In this document: in pieces, positions 1 to 19,869 of the stretch
How the letters are laid out: the number at the start of each line of letters is the position of its first letter
How positions within the stretch are numbered: position 1 is the stretch's first letter
From: Whitmania pigra
Lineage: Eukaryota; Annelida; Clitellata; Hirudinida; Haemopidae
Length of the DNA stretch: 64,000 bases
Assembly (NCBI GenBank): GCA_021613335.1
Contig: JAJTWR010000284.1
Location: 1,234,501-1,298,500, forward strand
Direction of reading: 5' to 3'
Notes under the pieces: generated by a model
The model's database searches: none
Seen by the model: the letters and a program-made list of their open reading frames with translations, nothing else
Told to the model about the DNA's origin: nothing
Position numbers and translations under genes: made by a program

Positions 1-232
1 CCAATGCCTCAGCAAGAACTAGATCAGCCCAATGCTGCTCAGGAGCCAGTTGGTGACCAGGTAACAACATGACCTGATTAACCTATAGCTTACAATATAT
101 TTATAGTTTTCATTTTAGGCACTTAATTTAAATGATAACATTAAATTGAAGGATAAGATGCCAGTCCTGGAAGCGAATCAGGATGACATTGGAGCCTTTC
201 TCGAGCCAAATGATGTCCTTGATCAAGCTTAG
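1..232 (+). CDS. 3' terminal exons of an unidentified gene
   Basis: Two exons can be read to a stop. Bases 1-60 are open in frame 1 and end at a GT donor. A 58-base intron (61-118) ends in TTTTAG. The second exon (119-232) stays in frame and ends with TAG at 230-232. The C-terminus is acidic and Asn/Gln/Asp-rich (for example QDDIGAFLEPNDVL) with no recognisable domain. The rest of the gene lies before the window, so the family cannot be named. A possible poly(A) signal follows at 344-349. The exon call rests on frame continuity and good splice signals only. Confidence 0.45.
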
Positions 233-343
233 GGTGAGGACCGTCCAAGACTCTCTGGAAACCATTTCCAACCAGACAAAGGCGCTCATGCACCATCTGA
301 AGACAGTATAAGTGTATAAGTCACAATCTTAACATAATGATGA

Positions 344-349
344 AATAAA
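344..349 (+). terminator. Poly(A) signal AATAAA of the first gene
   Basis: Canonical AATAAA 112 bases after the stop codon at 232. It is a plausible polyadenylation signal by position only. Confidence 0.4.
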
Positions 350-2550
350 TGAAAGTGTGAATTAAATCTATTTGTTTGTAAATTTATTAAAACTATACAC
401 TAGCAGACATAAGTTAAACTTAACTAACTAAAAGTTCTCATACAAGAAACTGAAGGCAGTTACAAAAAATAATTGAAAATCTTTTACCTTGAGAAATTTA
501 CCATCTCCTCTGAAAAATGCTTTAAACTGACAATGATGTTGGCAGGCACCTTCATCAAAATCTAACTTTAGTCTGGGTTTAACAAGATTTTATTTTTAGA
601 TAAAACTAACTTTATTCGTGCATGGTTGGTGTGCCTTTGTGCCACCTTGAGAAATTTCATTGCCTTGTCACTAGAAATAGACTTATGCAAAGGTTAATGG
701 TCAGAGAAAATTTTACCCGGCTTATGTTTTGTTCCTTAGACGATCTGACTTATTGAGGATATTTTTCATAGAGTTAGACTTTTAAAAATTTACATGGGTT
801 TTATTTAATATTTTAAATAATATTATAACGCTACATTCGAGAACCATACTGAGTTTTCAAGGAATGCCCTATTCCAAAGTTGGCAACCCTAGCCACGTCG
901 ATTGGATACACTTTCGGCAAAAAGTCATACAAAATCATTATTTCCAAAATCACTTTAGTCTCTACCTGGCAGGAAGGTCCATTGACGTTTTTTCCGAAGA
1001 TCTGGACCAGGCTCTCAAATAGTCGGTTCAGCCAGTCCAAGAGTTTGATAGTGAAACTCTTTATTAAAATATAGACTTAGTGGAGATTTGGTCTTTATCA
1101 TGCAGTCTTAAACCACTACCATTTTAGTACTGGTGGAACCAGGAACACGGGCAACCATTTTTAGAACCAAAGACACCATATAACAACTTTGACTTAAATT
1201 CACTGAGTTCAAACGTAGAAACAAAGTTCCACAAAAATAGTGCTGTAGTTTAAAATGGACAAAACATTATTAAAACGTATAAAACATAATATTTTCAATA
1301 AATTAAACATTTCTAAATTGACTGCCGACTGCTTTCGACCAGGATTTGGCCGACCTCACAACAATCCATGAGCTAATGCTTTGCCACGTAAATGATATTA
1401 ACTTCGGCTTTGTTGCATCGAATAAATTTTAGTTTTGTTATAAATTTTTTGAGACTTGTTTTTACAGTACCAAAGTAGATGTTTGTCATTGAATACATTT
1501 TAACTATCCATGAAAACTATTCAATGTCAGAAAAAGCATCTTGGAAAATCTTTCAACAACAACAATTTAATTCATTAAAGTACACCTTCACAACTTCACA
1601 GTCACAAAATATCGCATCGATTTGTGTCATGTCACGTCACATACACAAAAAATGTGAGGCAGCCTTCATCTTTCAATAACAATTAGTATCCAATTCGATC
1701 AAATTAATATCAAATTTAATTGCACTTGACTATCAGTGGTAAACGGTAAGCAGGATTTAAAAAAACCTAAAAACCTACAAATACACGGCATTTTTCGCTT
1801 CTATGCCACTTCATTAAGTACTGACCGTCAGTACAAACTGGCAGTACGAAGCAGTAACTGTCTCTGATGCGAGTACATAAGATAACAAAAAACAATGACT
1901 GAGTACTTGACTTAGCAACGTAGGAATGTAGGAAAGGCATCTTGGAAAATCCTGAGATCAATTGTCAATCAGTTTGCCTGTCAATCATCATTCGGCTCAA
2001 ATGAAAACAAAGCTGATGGTAATGCCTAAAGTCAATAATAATAATTATAACACCAAATAATTTCCTATACATCAAAATCTCCAGTACAAATAATTAAGAG
2101 AAAGTTAGTGCACTTGGCATAAAACATAGAATTATTTCAACAACAACAATTTAATTCATTAAAGTACATCTTTAAAACTTCACAAACACGAAATATCACA
2201 TCGATTTGTGTCACATTACGTAAACAAAAAATGTGACCTTAAACTCATTTTTCAATAACAATTAATATCCAATTAAAAATTCAATTGCACTTGACTATCA
2301 GTGGTGAACAGTAAGCAGGATTTTAAAAAACCTAAAAATCTACAAATACATGGCATTTTTCGCTTCTATGCCACTTCATTAAGTACTGACGTCAGTACAA
2401 ACTGACAGAACAAAGCAGTAACTGCCTCTGATGCGAGTACACAAGATAAAAAAAAAAACAATGACTGAGTACTCGACTTAGCACCATCAACGTAGGAAAA
2501 GCATCTTAGAAAATCCCGAGGTCGATTGTGTTTGCCTGAGCATCAAATTT
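350..2550. other. Intergenic AT-rich stretch holding a degenerate duplication
   Basis: No coding exon can be supported. Bases 350-1500 show nothing recognisable. Bases 1552-2030 are a diverged copy of 2138-2620, that is, of the 3' end and downstream flank of the protocadherin gene (listed separately). Confidence 0.6.
1552..1990. repeat. Direct duplication, copy 1 (of 2138-2574)
   Basis: About 430 bases that align almost end to end with 2138-2574. Shared words include TTGCACTTGACTATCAGTGG, GCTTCTATGCCACTTCATTA and TTTGCCTGTCAATCATC. Weaker similarity continues to about 2030 and matches the last codons of the protocadherin on the minus strand, so this copy carries a decayed piece of that gene's 3' end. 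Confidence 0.85.
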
Positions 2551-2574
2551 TCAATATGTTTGCCTGTCAATCAT
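2138..2574. repeat. Direct duplication, copy 2 (overlaps protocadherin 3' end)
   Basis: Partner of 1552-1990. Its right end enters the protocadherin coding region: the stop codon is at 2551-2553 on the minus strand. This is therefore probably the parental copy. Confidence 0.85.
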
Positions 2575-5500
2575 CTTTGGGGGCAAAGGAGGACAAAGCT
2601 CATAGAAACGCCTGATGGCCTCGTCAGACTTTCTGATGTTGTAAGAGCCTGACGATGGCGAACATTTTGCCACAGAACTGATGGGGGGCAGATAATCCCA
2701 GTTTGCAAAACCCATTGAAGAACGAGTGACGGTATCTTCAAAAGTTACGTGCTTACGGAGTCGACCAGCATTCACGTTGGGGTACGGAGGGTGACACCTC
2801 AAGCGTTGTGATCCAGCAGGATTTTTCAGCAGGCCTTTCTTCACTCCATTTCTGTTGGGGTAAGAGATTGAAGAACAGGACTGGGAAAATTGGTCTCCAT
2901 ACAGTCCGTCATGAGAGGTAACCGCCTCCTGCAGGCTTTTGGGGCTGAAAATCAGATCTCTCCTGCCCAGAAAGCTCGTGGAGTTTCTGACACCTCGGAC
3001 ATCCAGCTGGTCAAAATCTTCCAAAAAAGCCGTTAATGGTGATTCAACTCTAGAATTCCTCGACCTCTGTCGTTCACTGAAAATATCAGAGAGACTGACG
3101 GGGTAATGTCCATCCAGGAATCTTGGGCTGACCGATGCACTGTCGACGTGGTGAAGACGGCGTTTCTGGATTATTCGGGGAGCTTTGTAGTGTACCGGAG
3201 ACTTGGGTTGTTGAAGTACTACAAGGAAAATTTTTTCAATGAATAATTATGCAATGTTAATTAAACTAGAAGGTAGCCACATCTGAGACTCAATGTCACC
3301 TGATCACAGTGATCACTGATGACATCATCACTACTTGGTCATCATCATCATCATCATCTTGATCATAACTATCACCACCACCTTAATGATTACATAATAA
3401 ATCTTGTCCAATAGATTTCGAAACTACACAAAAGAAAGACAAAAAAACAGAACCTAAAATCCAAACTTTAATCCACATTTAAAAAACTACAAATGCAATA
3501 AAAATTATCCGGATAATGGTTACCTGATTGCAATACTTGGTCAGTTAGTTCTTCTTGATCGAGGGGGACCAACCCTACTTGGGGAATATGAGGCATTCTG
3601 GAAATGGTGTTGGTGACCAACTGAATGTCACTTTTACACAGTGGTCTGCCTCTGCCTGAACTTTGGCTGTCCCTCTTGAACCACGAATTCACCACGTCGA
3701 GTCCACGCTGGAATTTCGACTGTTGAAGAGATGATGATGATGATGGTGAAGATGATGGAGATGATAATGATGATGAGATGGGCTGGTTGTTAAGAGAGGT
3801 TAATTAGTCAGTTAGTCATTAATAATTATTACTCAATTATAATAAAAATATGTAATTGTAATTATGGTAACTAAGGTGATAAATTATATAGAGTGGCTTA
3901 AGTTTAGGTCCGTCTTTAATCGATCTCCCCAAAGGATCGATCGCAGTAATAATAAATAATAATAACAATCTAAGTAAATGTCTAGAAAGATTGCATAAAC
4001 AGTGATGAATGGATGGATGGAAAATGGAGAGTTTCCAACTAAGGCACGTCACGGATGAGCGACTTCAAACATTAGAGATGAGATCTCCAGTTAGTCGGAT
4101 TCAATAAAGCAGACGGTGACAATGATGATGAGGACAATGATGATGGTGATCACATCGCTAGTGGGATTAAAGCCAGACTATTGATAACAATGATGGCAAC
4201 AATATGATTACTGGATCTTAATCAAAAGGTGCACGATCCATTCACTAAACCTCCAAATGTAGGTTCATTAAACACCATTAAGGTGAAAGGGAGACCATAC
4301 ATATGTAATTCATCCATCTCTACTTAGAGGAACTGCCCATGATAACTGGCTTGGAGCGTTGCCATTGTTACTTAGCAGAAAATTATAATAAATTGGAATA
4401 AATTATGCAGGTCCAAAGGAAATCTGTTGTTTTTGTGAATAGTGAAGATGGAATGCTTAACCATACACAGTGCACCCAGTGTAGAAAAATTAATTAATAA
4501 TAAAAACTTTGGATATCACAAGACTTAAACTCTCTTCATAACCTGCATTACATAACTCCAGTGTTTCATCACTTAACTAATTTATTACTACTATTATTAA
4601 TACTGTTACCATTCATCTAATTAACAATCAATAAATAAGTCGGTCAATCACCTTGAGTAGGCCATTGGCAACTTGGTCCTTTGTTTCTCCTCCATTCGTT
4701 CCCTCCACAGTTATCGGCATGGTGCTGGGGGGGCTGACCATGCAGCACATCTTGCTCTTAACCTCCGAGCCCTTATTCTTGTTTCTTCGTGACCTCCACA
4801 AGATCAGAGAAATGATGATCAAAAACAGGGCAACCACCAAAAGTACTGGCAAAGCAATAATGGGGCTGGGATTCGAACTCAGGAAAGCTATGCTCAATGT
4901 TGTGTCCGGAAGATCGGAAAAGGACAGTTTCAGGGTCGATTCCGAACTCAGGAATGGCATCTCAGCAATGGCTGCTTTCACCTTGAGTTCAAAGATCAAG
5001 TTTGGCAGGAGTTTGAAGTCGTCAAGGCATGTCGGGTCGAGGGTGATTGAGCCTGTTATCGCGTCGAGATTGAACATCCTGCCCAAGCATTCCGGTTGAT
5101 TTGAAATCAAGACATCTGGTTGTCTTCGAGAGGTGTATGTGGTTTTCAAGAGAGCATAAGTCACTGGTGGCAAGCCGCTCACCACGGAAAGTTTCGCAAC
5201 TGATTGATTTTCGTACACCGGATATCTCAACACCACAGAGTCGTTGTCAGGAACGCTAGGAAAGGCAAAAACGGGCTCCAAATCTGTCGGTTCCCTCACA
5301 AAAACGGTGACCGAAACAAAGGCACTTTTATCGGAATTTGGATTTTTTGCCCCAACACGAAATTTGTGCACCTTGCACCTATTAGCATCGACCTGCTGGT
5401 TTGTGTAAAGCTTACCAGTCCTATTGTCTATGGAAATCTCTGAGCATTCTGTCGGATCCTTCAAGATTCTGAACTCCATGATCGCATTCTCCCCCTCGTC

Positions 5501-7526
5501 TGCGTCCGTGGCTCGGATTGTTCCAACAAAGGTGTTGGGCTCGGAAAAGTTCGGAATCTGAAAAACATATTCTGTCAGGTTAAACGTTGGCAAATTGTCA
5601 TCGACATCAAGGATCTTCACTAAAACCGTGGCCACGACCTTCAACTCATAAGAGGGCACTGCCTCACGATCAAATACCACTCTGGATTTGATTTCTCCAG
5701 TTGCAGGATCCACGGTGAAGAAATCGACAGAATCATTCAATAAATTGTAAGTCACTTGTGCATTCTGTCCCCCGTCAAGGTCCGAGGCAAACACCTTGCC
5801 CACTATTGTTCCTGCTGCTGCATTTTCCAAGATCAACATGCTAAAAACAGGATCCTTGTTGTCGAGAACTGTGACAGGTATGACAACAGAGGAGAAATGG
5901 CTCTTGCCATCCATTGGGCTGTCATGACAGGCGAGAGTCACGTTCATCTTCCTTGCCGTTTCTGAATCCAGCATCGAAGTGGAGGAGATGAAAAACCTCT
6001 GCTTGTTGTTGAAAGATAGCGACCTCTGATGAGAGGTTGGATCCAAGGAAAGACTAAAGAATTCACTTCCCTCGTCCAGCTGACATTTGACAAGGCCGTT
6101 AAAATCATCGTCGTCGTCGGTAACAGTCACCAGGACGATGGGGACAGGGGGACTCAAGTTCTCCCAGAGTCCTTCCTTGTCCAAGTAGATAAAGGAGATC
6201 ATTGGCTTGTTGTCGTTTACGTCTTGCACCACAATGGTAACGGTAGCCATGGCCGTTCTCGAGGGCAGGCCACCATCTCTGGCTTCGACCTGGAGTTGGT
6301 ATCTCGACATTTCCTCTCGGTCGAGTTTAGACTTGAGACTTATTGAGCCAGTGTTTTCGTCGATGGCAAAGTTTGCGTTGTCCTCCAAGAAATTGTAAAA
6401 CACTTTGCCATTGATGCCCTTGTCAAAGTCCGTTGCTGAAACTGTCAGAACGACGGTACCCACTTCGGCATCTTCGCTCACGTTTCCCTCGTAAAACGAC
6501 TTGCTGAAGACAGGATCGTTGTTGTTTTCTCCGTGGATGTAAACTTTTACTTCCATCTGACCCTGTAAAGGTGGGTTGCCTTTGTCAGTTGCCACAATGT
6601 GGAAGGAATAGTTTTGATCGAGATTCAGTGCTCTATCTTCGTTCAGATTCAAACTCTCACCGATGACAAGTTCCAGGTTTTTCATTCTCTGAACTAAGCT
6701 AAACTTTTTGGCAACATAATCTGAGCCTTCCAGACCAGATATGGGAGAAATGGTATAGTTCTCAATTCCAAATGCCTCCATATCCCTATCCATGGCTAAG
6801 GGCAGCAGGAACTTAGTATTGACTGGCACATGTTCTGAAACATTCAGGAATACCATTGGCACAGAAAAAATGGGAGGATGGTCATTGATGTCTTTGATAA
6901 TGATTTCCAAAGTGATCAGTCGAAAGTAAACTGGGGTTATTAAGATGGAACAGGATAAGATGCAAATTTCAGGATTGTCTGGACAGATGACTTCTCTGTC
7001 CAGTGTGTTTGCCACCTGAGAGAAGGCAAAGTAAGTATTGAGTAATGGGTTCATAAAATTATTGTAGCAATGCAACTGTCGATAATCTGTATTTTCTAAT
7101 TTTTACACCCTAACCAGTCCCATCTAGATTTTACATTCATGTCGGAGATAAGGTTTAACTCAGAGATCGGGTTTAAAGAGTCTCAGCTCGCAAAATGAAC
7201 GTTTAATAATCGGCATTAGCAAAAATCTACCAGCTCCAAGACAAACCCTTTCAAAAAATGTCACTCACCGTCACAGAACTGCTGTACTTGTCAACACTGA
7301 TGAAGTATGATGAATTGGCAGAATGTTTCTGCTGGTCTTCTACCAACAGGTAGGTCAAGATCTGCAGGTCTTCCTGCCTCATGCCCCTTGTCACCTCAGG
7401 GTGAATGGAAAGGATCATGATTACACTACCAGGAAGAAGGTCTTCTCTGACAGCAATTTGGAGTTTGGTCGAGGCCGAGCAGGCCATGCAGATGAGCATA
7501 TTGATCAGGATTATTCTCAGGTTCAT
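2551..7526 (-). CDS. Delta-type protocadherin, 4 exons, 1,161 residues
   Basis: Exons on the minus strand: 7526-7269, 7015-4652, 3719-3524, 3218-2551. All have consensus splice sites and their lengths sum to 1,162 codons. A signal peptide (MNLRIILINMLICMACSAST) is followed by about seven cadherin repeats, nearly all in one 2.4-kb exon. Repeat boundaries are marked by KDINDHPP, QDVNDNKP and LDVDDNLP linkers, which bind calcium. One transmembrane helix (PIIALPVLLVVALFLIIISL) precedes a stop-transfer RSRRNKNK and a cytoplasmic tail of about 270 residues. The family mediates calcium-dependent cell adhesion at the plasma membrane. The tail contains RKHVTF near residue 1095, resembling the RRVTF protein-phosphatase-1 docking motif of delta-1 protocadherins. 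Repeat 5 lacks about a dozen residues before its last strand. The family call is firm; assignment to the delta-1 subgroup is inference. Confidence 0.9.
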
Positions 7527-8288
7527 GATCCAGTTTAGAGCTTTTTTTAAGAAACAAATTTGGCTCTTGTAAGCAATTGTGATTATTTAAGTTTATCTTC
7601 TTAATTAAGTGAGTGATCTAAATACAATGAAATGCAACAACGTCAAGACTCAGGTAAAAGAATGTACAACTAAAATAAGTAGACATGTTCATCTTGCAAA
7701 TGCATCCCAATTAACTTAGCGCAACAAGAATTAAGATTAAATCGCAACTAATAAGATTCTTTAAAAACATTGAGCAAGCTAGGAACAAAACAAAATGCAA
7801 AATGTACATACATTGAATTCCATCAATGATTGGAAATCAAGGTTCTCGCTAAGAAAGATATCAAAAAAGCTTCAAACGCTGGCAAGAGTTGGATCAAACT
7901 GAACTAGGAATGGAATCAAGAATGATGCAAAAATAAGTCTTCAATGACAACTTGTCAGTTAGGCACTTTAAGTCACTAATCGAAGATCATATCTGCCGGT
8001 TATGCCAGAGCACGCTATTATAAGGCTCATACAGGTTACGTTAACACCGATGTGTGACGCAGCTACCTCGAGCTCATACAGTAATATTTTAGTTAAATTT
8101 TACTAAATTAATTATTTATTTGTCATAATAATTTTTGGTTTAATTAAAATTGTGTTATTAGTGAAAGCAATTTAATATTCATATCTTCTCTGATTGGATT
8201 CATCAAAATACTTTGCTCTCTAAGATATTCTTGAAATTACCCTGATAAAAAAGTTGGCGCATTGTCCAGTATGCGGATACCTGAAATG
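7527..8288. other. Upstream flank of the protocadherin gene
   Basis: AT-rich and without supportable exons. It presumably contains the protocadherin promoter and 5' untranslated region (minus strand). I see no clear core promoter motif. Confidence 0.4.
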
Positions 8289-9369
8289 GGCTAAACCAGG
8301 GGTGGGCAAACTTTTTGACTCGAGGGCCGCAATGGGTTCATATATTGGACCCGGGGGCCGGACCAAGAGTAGATGGACGGTGTGTATGTGTGAATTAATA
8401 TAAATTAAATGTATATTTGTAACATTAAATGTTTAGATTAATTTAAGGTAGAAAAGCATAAAAAGAGTTATTTTACAAAACTTTTATTTTTTAAAACAAT
8501 GTATTTCAGTAATAAAATAATATCTTCAATTTTAGTGGGAACAGTGTTGTTGGTCTCCCTTTTTTGTTAAGGAATCAAAGTCAGGCGTTAGCTTTGTTGA
8601 AGCAATTCGTAGAATAGATCTGAGGTGTTGGTCCGTTAACTGGGATCTGTGACCGGATTTATTGATCTTCATGAAGCTAAACGTCTGTTCACACACGTAG
8701 GTCGAGCCAAACAAGGCCAAAATCTTCTGTGCCATCCCCCGGAGGTTTGGAAAACAGTCCTCTTTAAGTGAGGCATAGAACTCTTTTAATGGAAGAGAGC
8801 GGAAGTTCTCCTTTAAGATTGCATCAGATTGAAGATTGCTGAGCTGTGTCTTTTGTGTCTGTACTTTCGTCCAGTGCTAGCGAATATAATTTAAAGGACT
8901 CTGCAATATTATTTAACTTGTTTGTTATGTCTTCATCAATCAGTTCCACACGACGAGTTACAGTCCTGCGTGATAAACTGAGCTTTTCAAACTTGTCTTT
9001 GCCCTCTGGACACAAAAGACCTGCGGTCTCTATCATGCATTCTTTCAGAAACTCTCCTTCAGAGAGGGGTTTACTAGCTTTTGCTAATTTGAATGAGAGC
9101 ATAAAACTTGCTTTGGTACTTGACTCTTGAATTGCAGATTGTCTGTGAAATAAATTTTGCTGAGCCTGTAATTTAACCAATTAAAATTCATGAAAGTAGG
9201 TTCACAAAGGATCAACTAAGCGCCTCGCAAATAATTCTAGAGTCTAGAATTAGACACAGCATGAGGTGAATAAAGGAATAAATTGTCTAGTGCTCCGCGG
9301 GCCGGTTAGAAACGGCCGCCGGGCCGTATATGGCCCGCGGGCCGTAGTTTGCCCACCCCTGGGCTAAAC
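8289..9369. mobile_element. Non-autonomous hAT transposon with intact ends and target duplication
   Basis: The element spans 8297-9361 (1,065 bases). Both ends begin CAGGGGTGGGCAAACT in inverted orientation (16 identical bases), followed by related GGCCCG-rich subterminal sequence. It is flanked on both sides by the same 8 bases, GGCTAAAC (8289-8296 and 9362-9369), the target-site duplication length of hAT elements. Inside, on the minus strand, are two remnants of a hAT transposase of the Charlie/GTF2IRD2-like type. The perfect flanks suggest a fairly recent insertion or little decay. Confidence 0.93.
8532..9180 (-). pseudogene. Internally deleted hAT transposase
   Basis: Minus-strand frame 9180-8824 encodes the N-terminal half, ending in SLALDESTDTKDTAQ, which matches the region around the first catalytic aspartate of hAT transposases. 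Frame 8735-8532 encodes the C-terminal dimerisation region (CEQTFSFMKINKSGHRS, then LTDQHLRSILRIA). The several hundred residues normally between them are missing and the two pieces are out of register, so this copy cannot encode transposase. Mobilisation would need an intact relative elsewhere in the genome. Confidence 0.85.
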
Positions 9370-10805
9370 CCTCTTCGAGTAAATTCATCGTCGTTCTCGC
9401 AGTGATGCTTGAAGTGGGGTGGATGCACGGTTATTTAGTTGAATTAATTAATCTCTTATTAATCACTTGTTTTTTATTCAAATTGCGGATAGCAGTTAAT
9501 GGCAACTGTTCATGCTTCATCAGGGGCTAACAGAAAATAATAACTGAAGCAGAGAAGATTAGAAAGGGATGCACCAAATGTCCTGACGCCTCTGAAGGGG
9601 AAATCACAAATTGTCAAGTTCCTCTAGACGTTGTTCTGTGGATGTTCACTGCTTCTATGGATTTGTGCTGTTCTCAGTTTCATTGCTCACGGAATTCAGT
9701 TCGTGGGTGAAGACAGTCCTTCAAATGACAACGGCACATATTTTAGGTTAATGAATCAAGAGCCTAAAACTGTATTGTATGTCACCATGTGTGAAGTAAC
9801 ACCATGTGTTAATAAAATATATATACACACGCGCGCGCGCGCGTCATCGCTGAATAGAATAGAACTTGACTTTGCTGTAAAATCAGGGGCAGCTTAGGAT
9901 TTAAAAGTCAGCTGGTATGTTATCCAGCTTCGCTCGTCTTAACTACAAATCGGCTGGCGGCTCGGCGGCTCCCAGGTCTAGTATGGAATGAGTGAAACTA
10001 TTCCGACCCAAGCCTGGTTATTACGAGGACCTTCGGCCGCCTTAACCACTGTAAATTAATGTTAATTAAATATAATCAAATGTCAGTTTAGATTAATAAG
10101 TCTGCTACTTCAACCTCGCCGGAGATGGACGCGTTGAACTGTTATTCCACGAGAGACTAAATATAATTCTTACTCATCGTGACATACCGATGAAACGTGA
10201 GAGATTGAGGGTTGAGTAGCTCATAAACTTAATGCTTTTTGTCAGTGCAGCCTCAAAAACTTCCCGTAAATCAATTTTCGTGATAGTGTTGAAAATTCTT
10301 CGTCATCAAATTTACGAGACAAGATGGACAAAAGTCCGATCCGAATTTCAGTACACTTTCTTCTTTTTTTCGCTGAGGCGAAAGAGAATAAATAGCCGAA
10401 GTAGCTTCTAGCCATTTCGTAGCTGACAGTTAGCTGAGCGGGCATTTCGGATGTTGACAAAATATAAGATGCGAAATAGAAATTTCACGTTCAATTATTC
10501 TTTCACGGGATGGAAGTAATCATTTACCTTCATTTTTTAACTGTATTGTTTTTTTTTTATCCTGGTATCTACTGTTTTGTAGATATTATATGCTACTGTT
10601 TTGTTTATATAACAATATTAGCTTAATAGTGTTAGATTATTGAAAGCATTTATGAAATGTCGGAATTTAGTGAAAAGGCGAAATTATTTGATTAAGTTGG
10701 TCTATTATCTGATGGATATTTCGCTAGTCACGATATGACGGCGTTTAATTTACGCATTTTAACTATTTAACTATTTGGTTGACATTGTATTGTCAACATA
10801 TTTAA
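9370..10805. other. Intergenic stretch between the transposon and the lectin-domain gene
   Basis: No coding exon supported. It contains an alternating purine-pyrimidine tract (9817-9844) and a weak tRNA-like sequence on the minus strand (about 9940-10050). Both are described separately. Confidence 0.5.
9817..9844. repeat. (TA)n(CA)n(CG)n alternating dinucleotide tract
   Basis: An uninterrupted alternating purine-pyrimidine run: TA steps, then CA steps, then seven CG/GC steps. This is the sequence class that can adopt Z-DNA. No gene is directly adjacent. Confidence 0.8.
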
Positions 10806-10946
10806 ATCCAATATAAAAAAAAGTCGAGCGAAATGTTTAAAATCGAACAATCGAAGCTTCAAGACATGAACGAGTCCAACGCAACCACTGCATCGGTCGG
10901 AGTCAGTGAATAAAAATCTCCCTCTGGAATAATTTTCCTCCTAAGA
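10806..10946 (+). repeat. Dispersed ~140-base repeat, copy 1
   Basis: Closely matches 42807-42949 over about 140 bases, including AAGACATGAACGAGTCCAAC and CTCCCTCTGGAATAATTTTC. Similarity stops at TCCTCCTAAG, just where the lectin gene's upstream ATG (10946) begins. The family is unknown and I see no terminal repeats or protein. Confidence 0.88.
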
Positions 10947-10984
10947 TGTTCTTGCCTAGAACGTGGATCGTTGGTTTTGAGGAA

Positions 10985-19612
<8,628 letters not shown>

Positions 19613-19869
19613 TGGCTGAGCTTTAATCCAGGTTTTAGAACATTCGTTTACAAATTTTCTTGTAAATATTTCTGTGAATTATTTTGCAATTATGTGGAAA
19701 TGTTGTGTGCGCTGAACAAATCTGATGTACGGTATCGTTTACAACAAAACCAGTGGTAATACGTACTCGATGAATTATTCAAAAAATCAAATCAATTGAA
19801 TAGAATAATGTAATTTTTAAATAAATAATAAACAATGAATTAACCGAATATTAAATTCAAAATCTCAAG

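Noticed and set aside
9631..9897. 88-codon frame starting with a hydrophobic stretch, like a small secreted protein
   Set aside because: It runs into the TA/CA/CG repeat, which supplies part of the peptide, and no splice or homology support was found.
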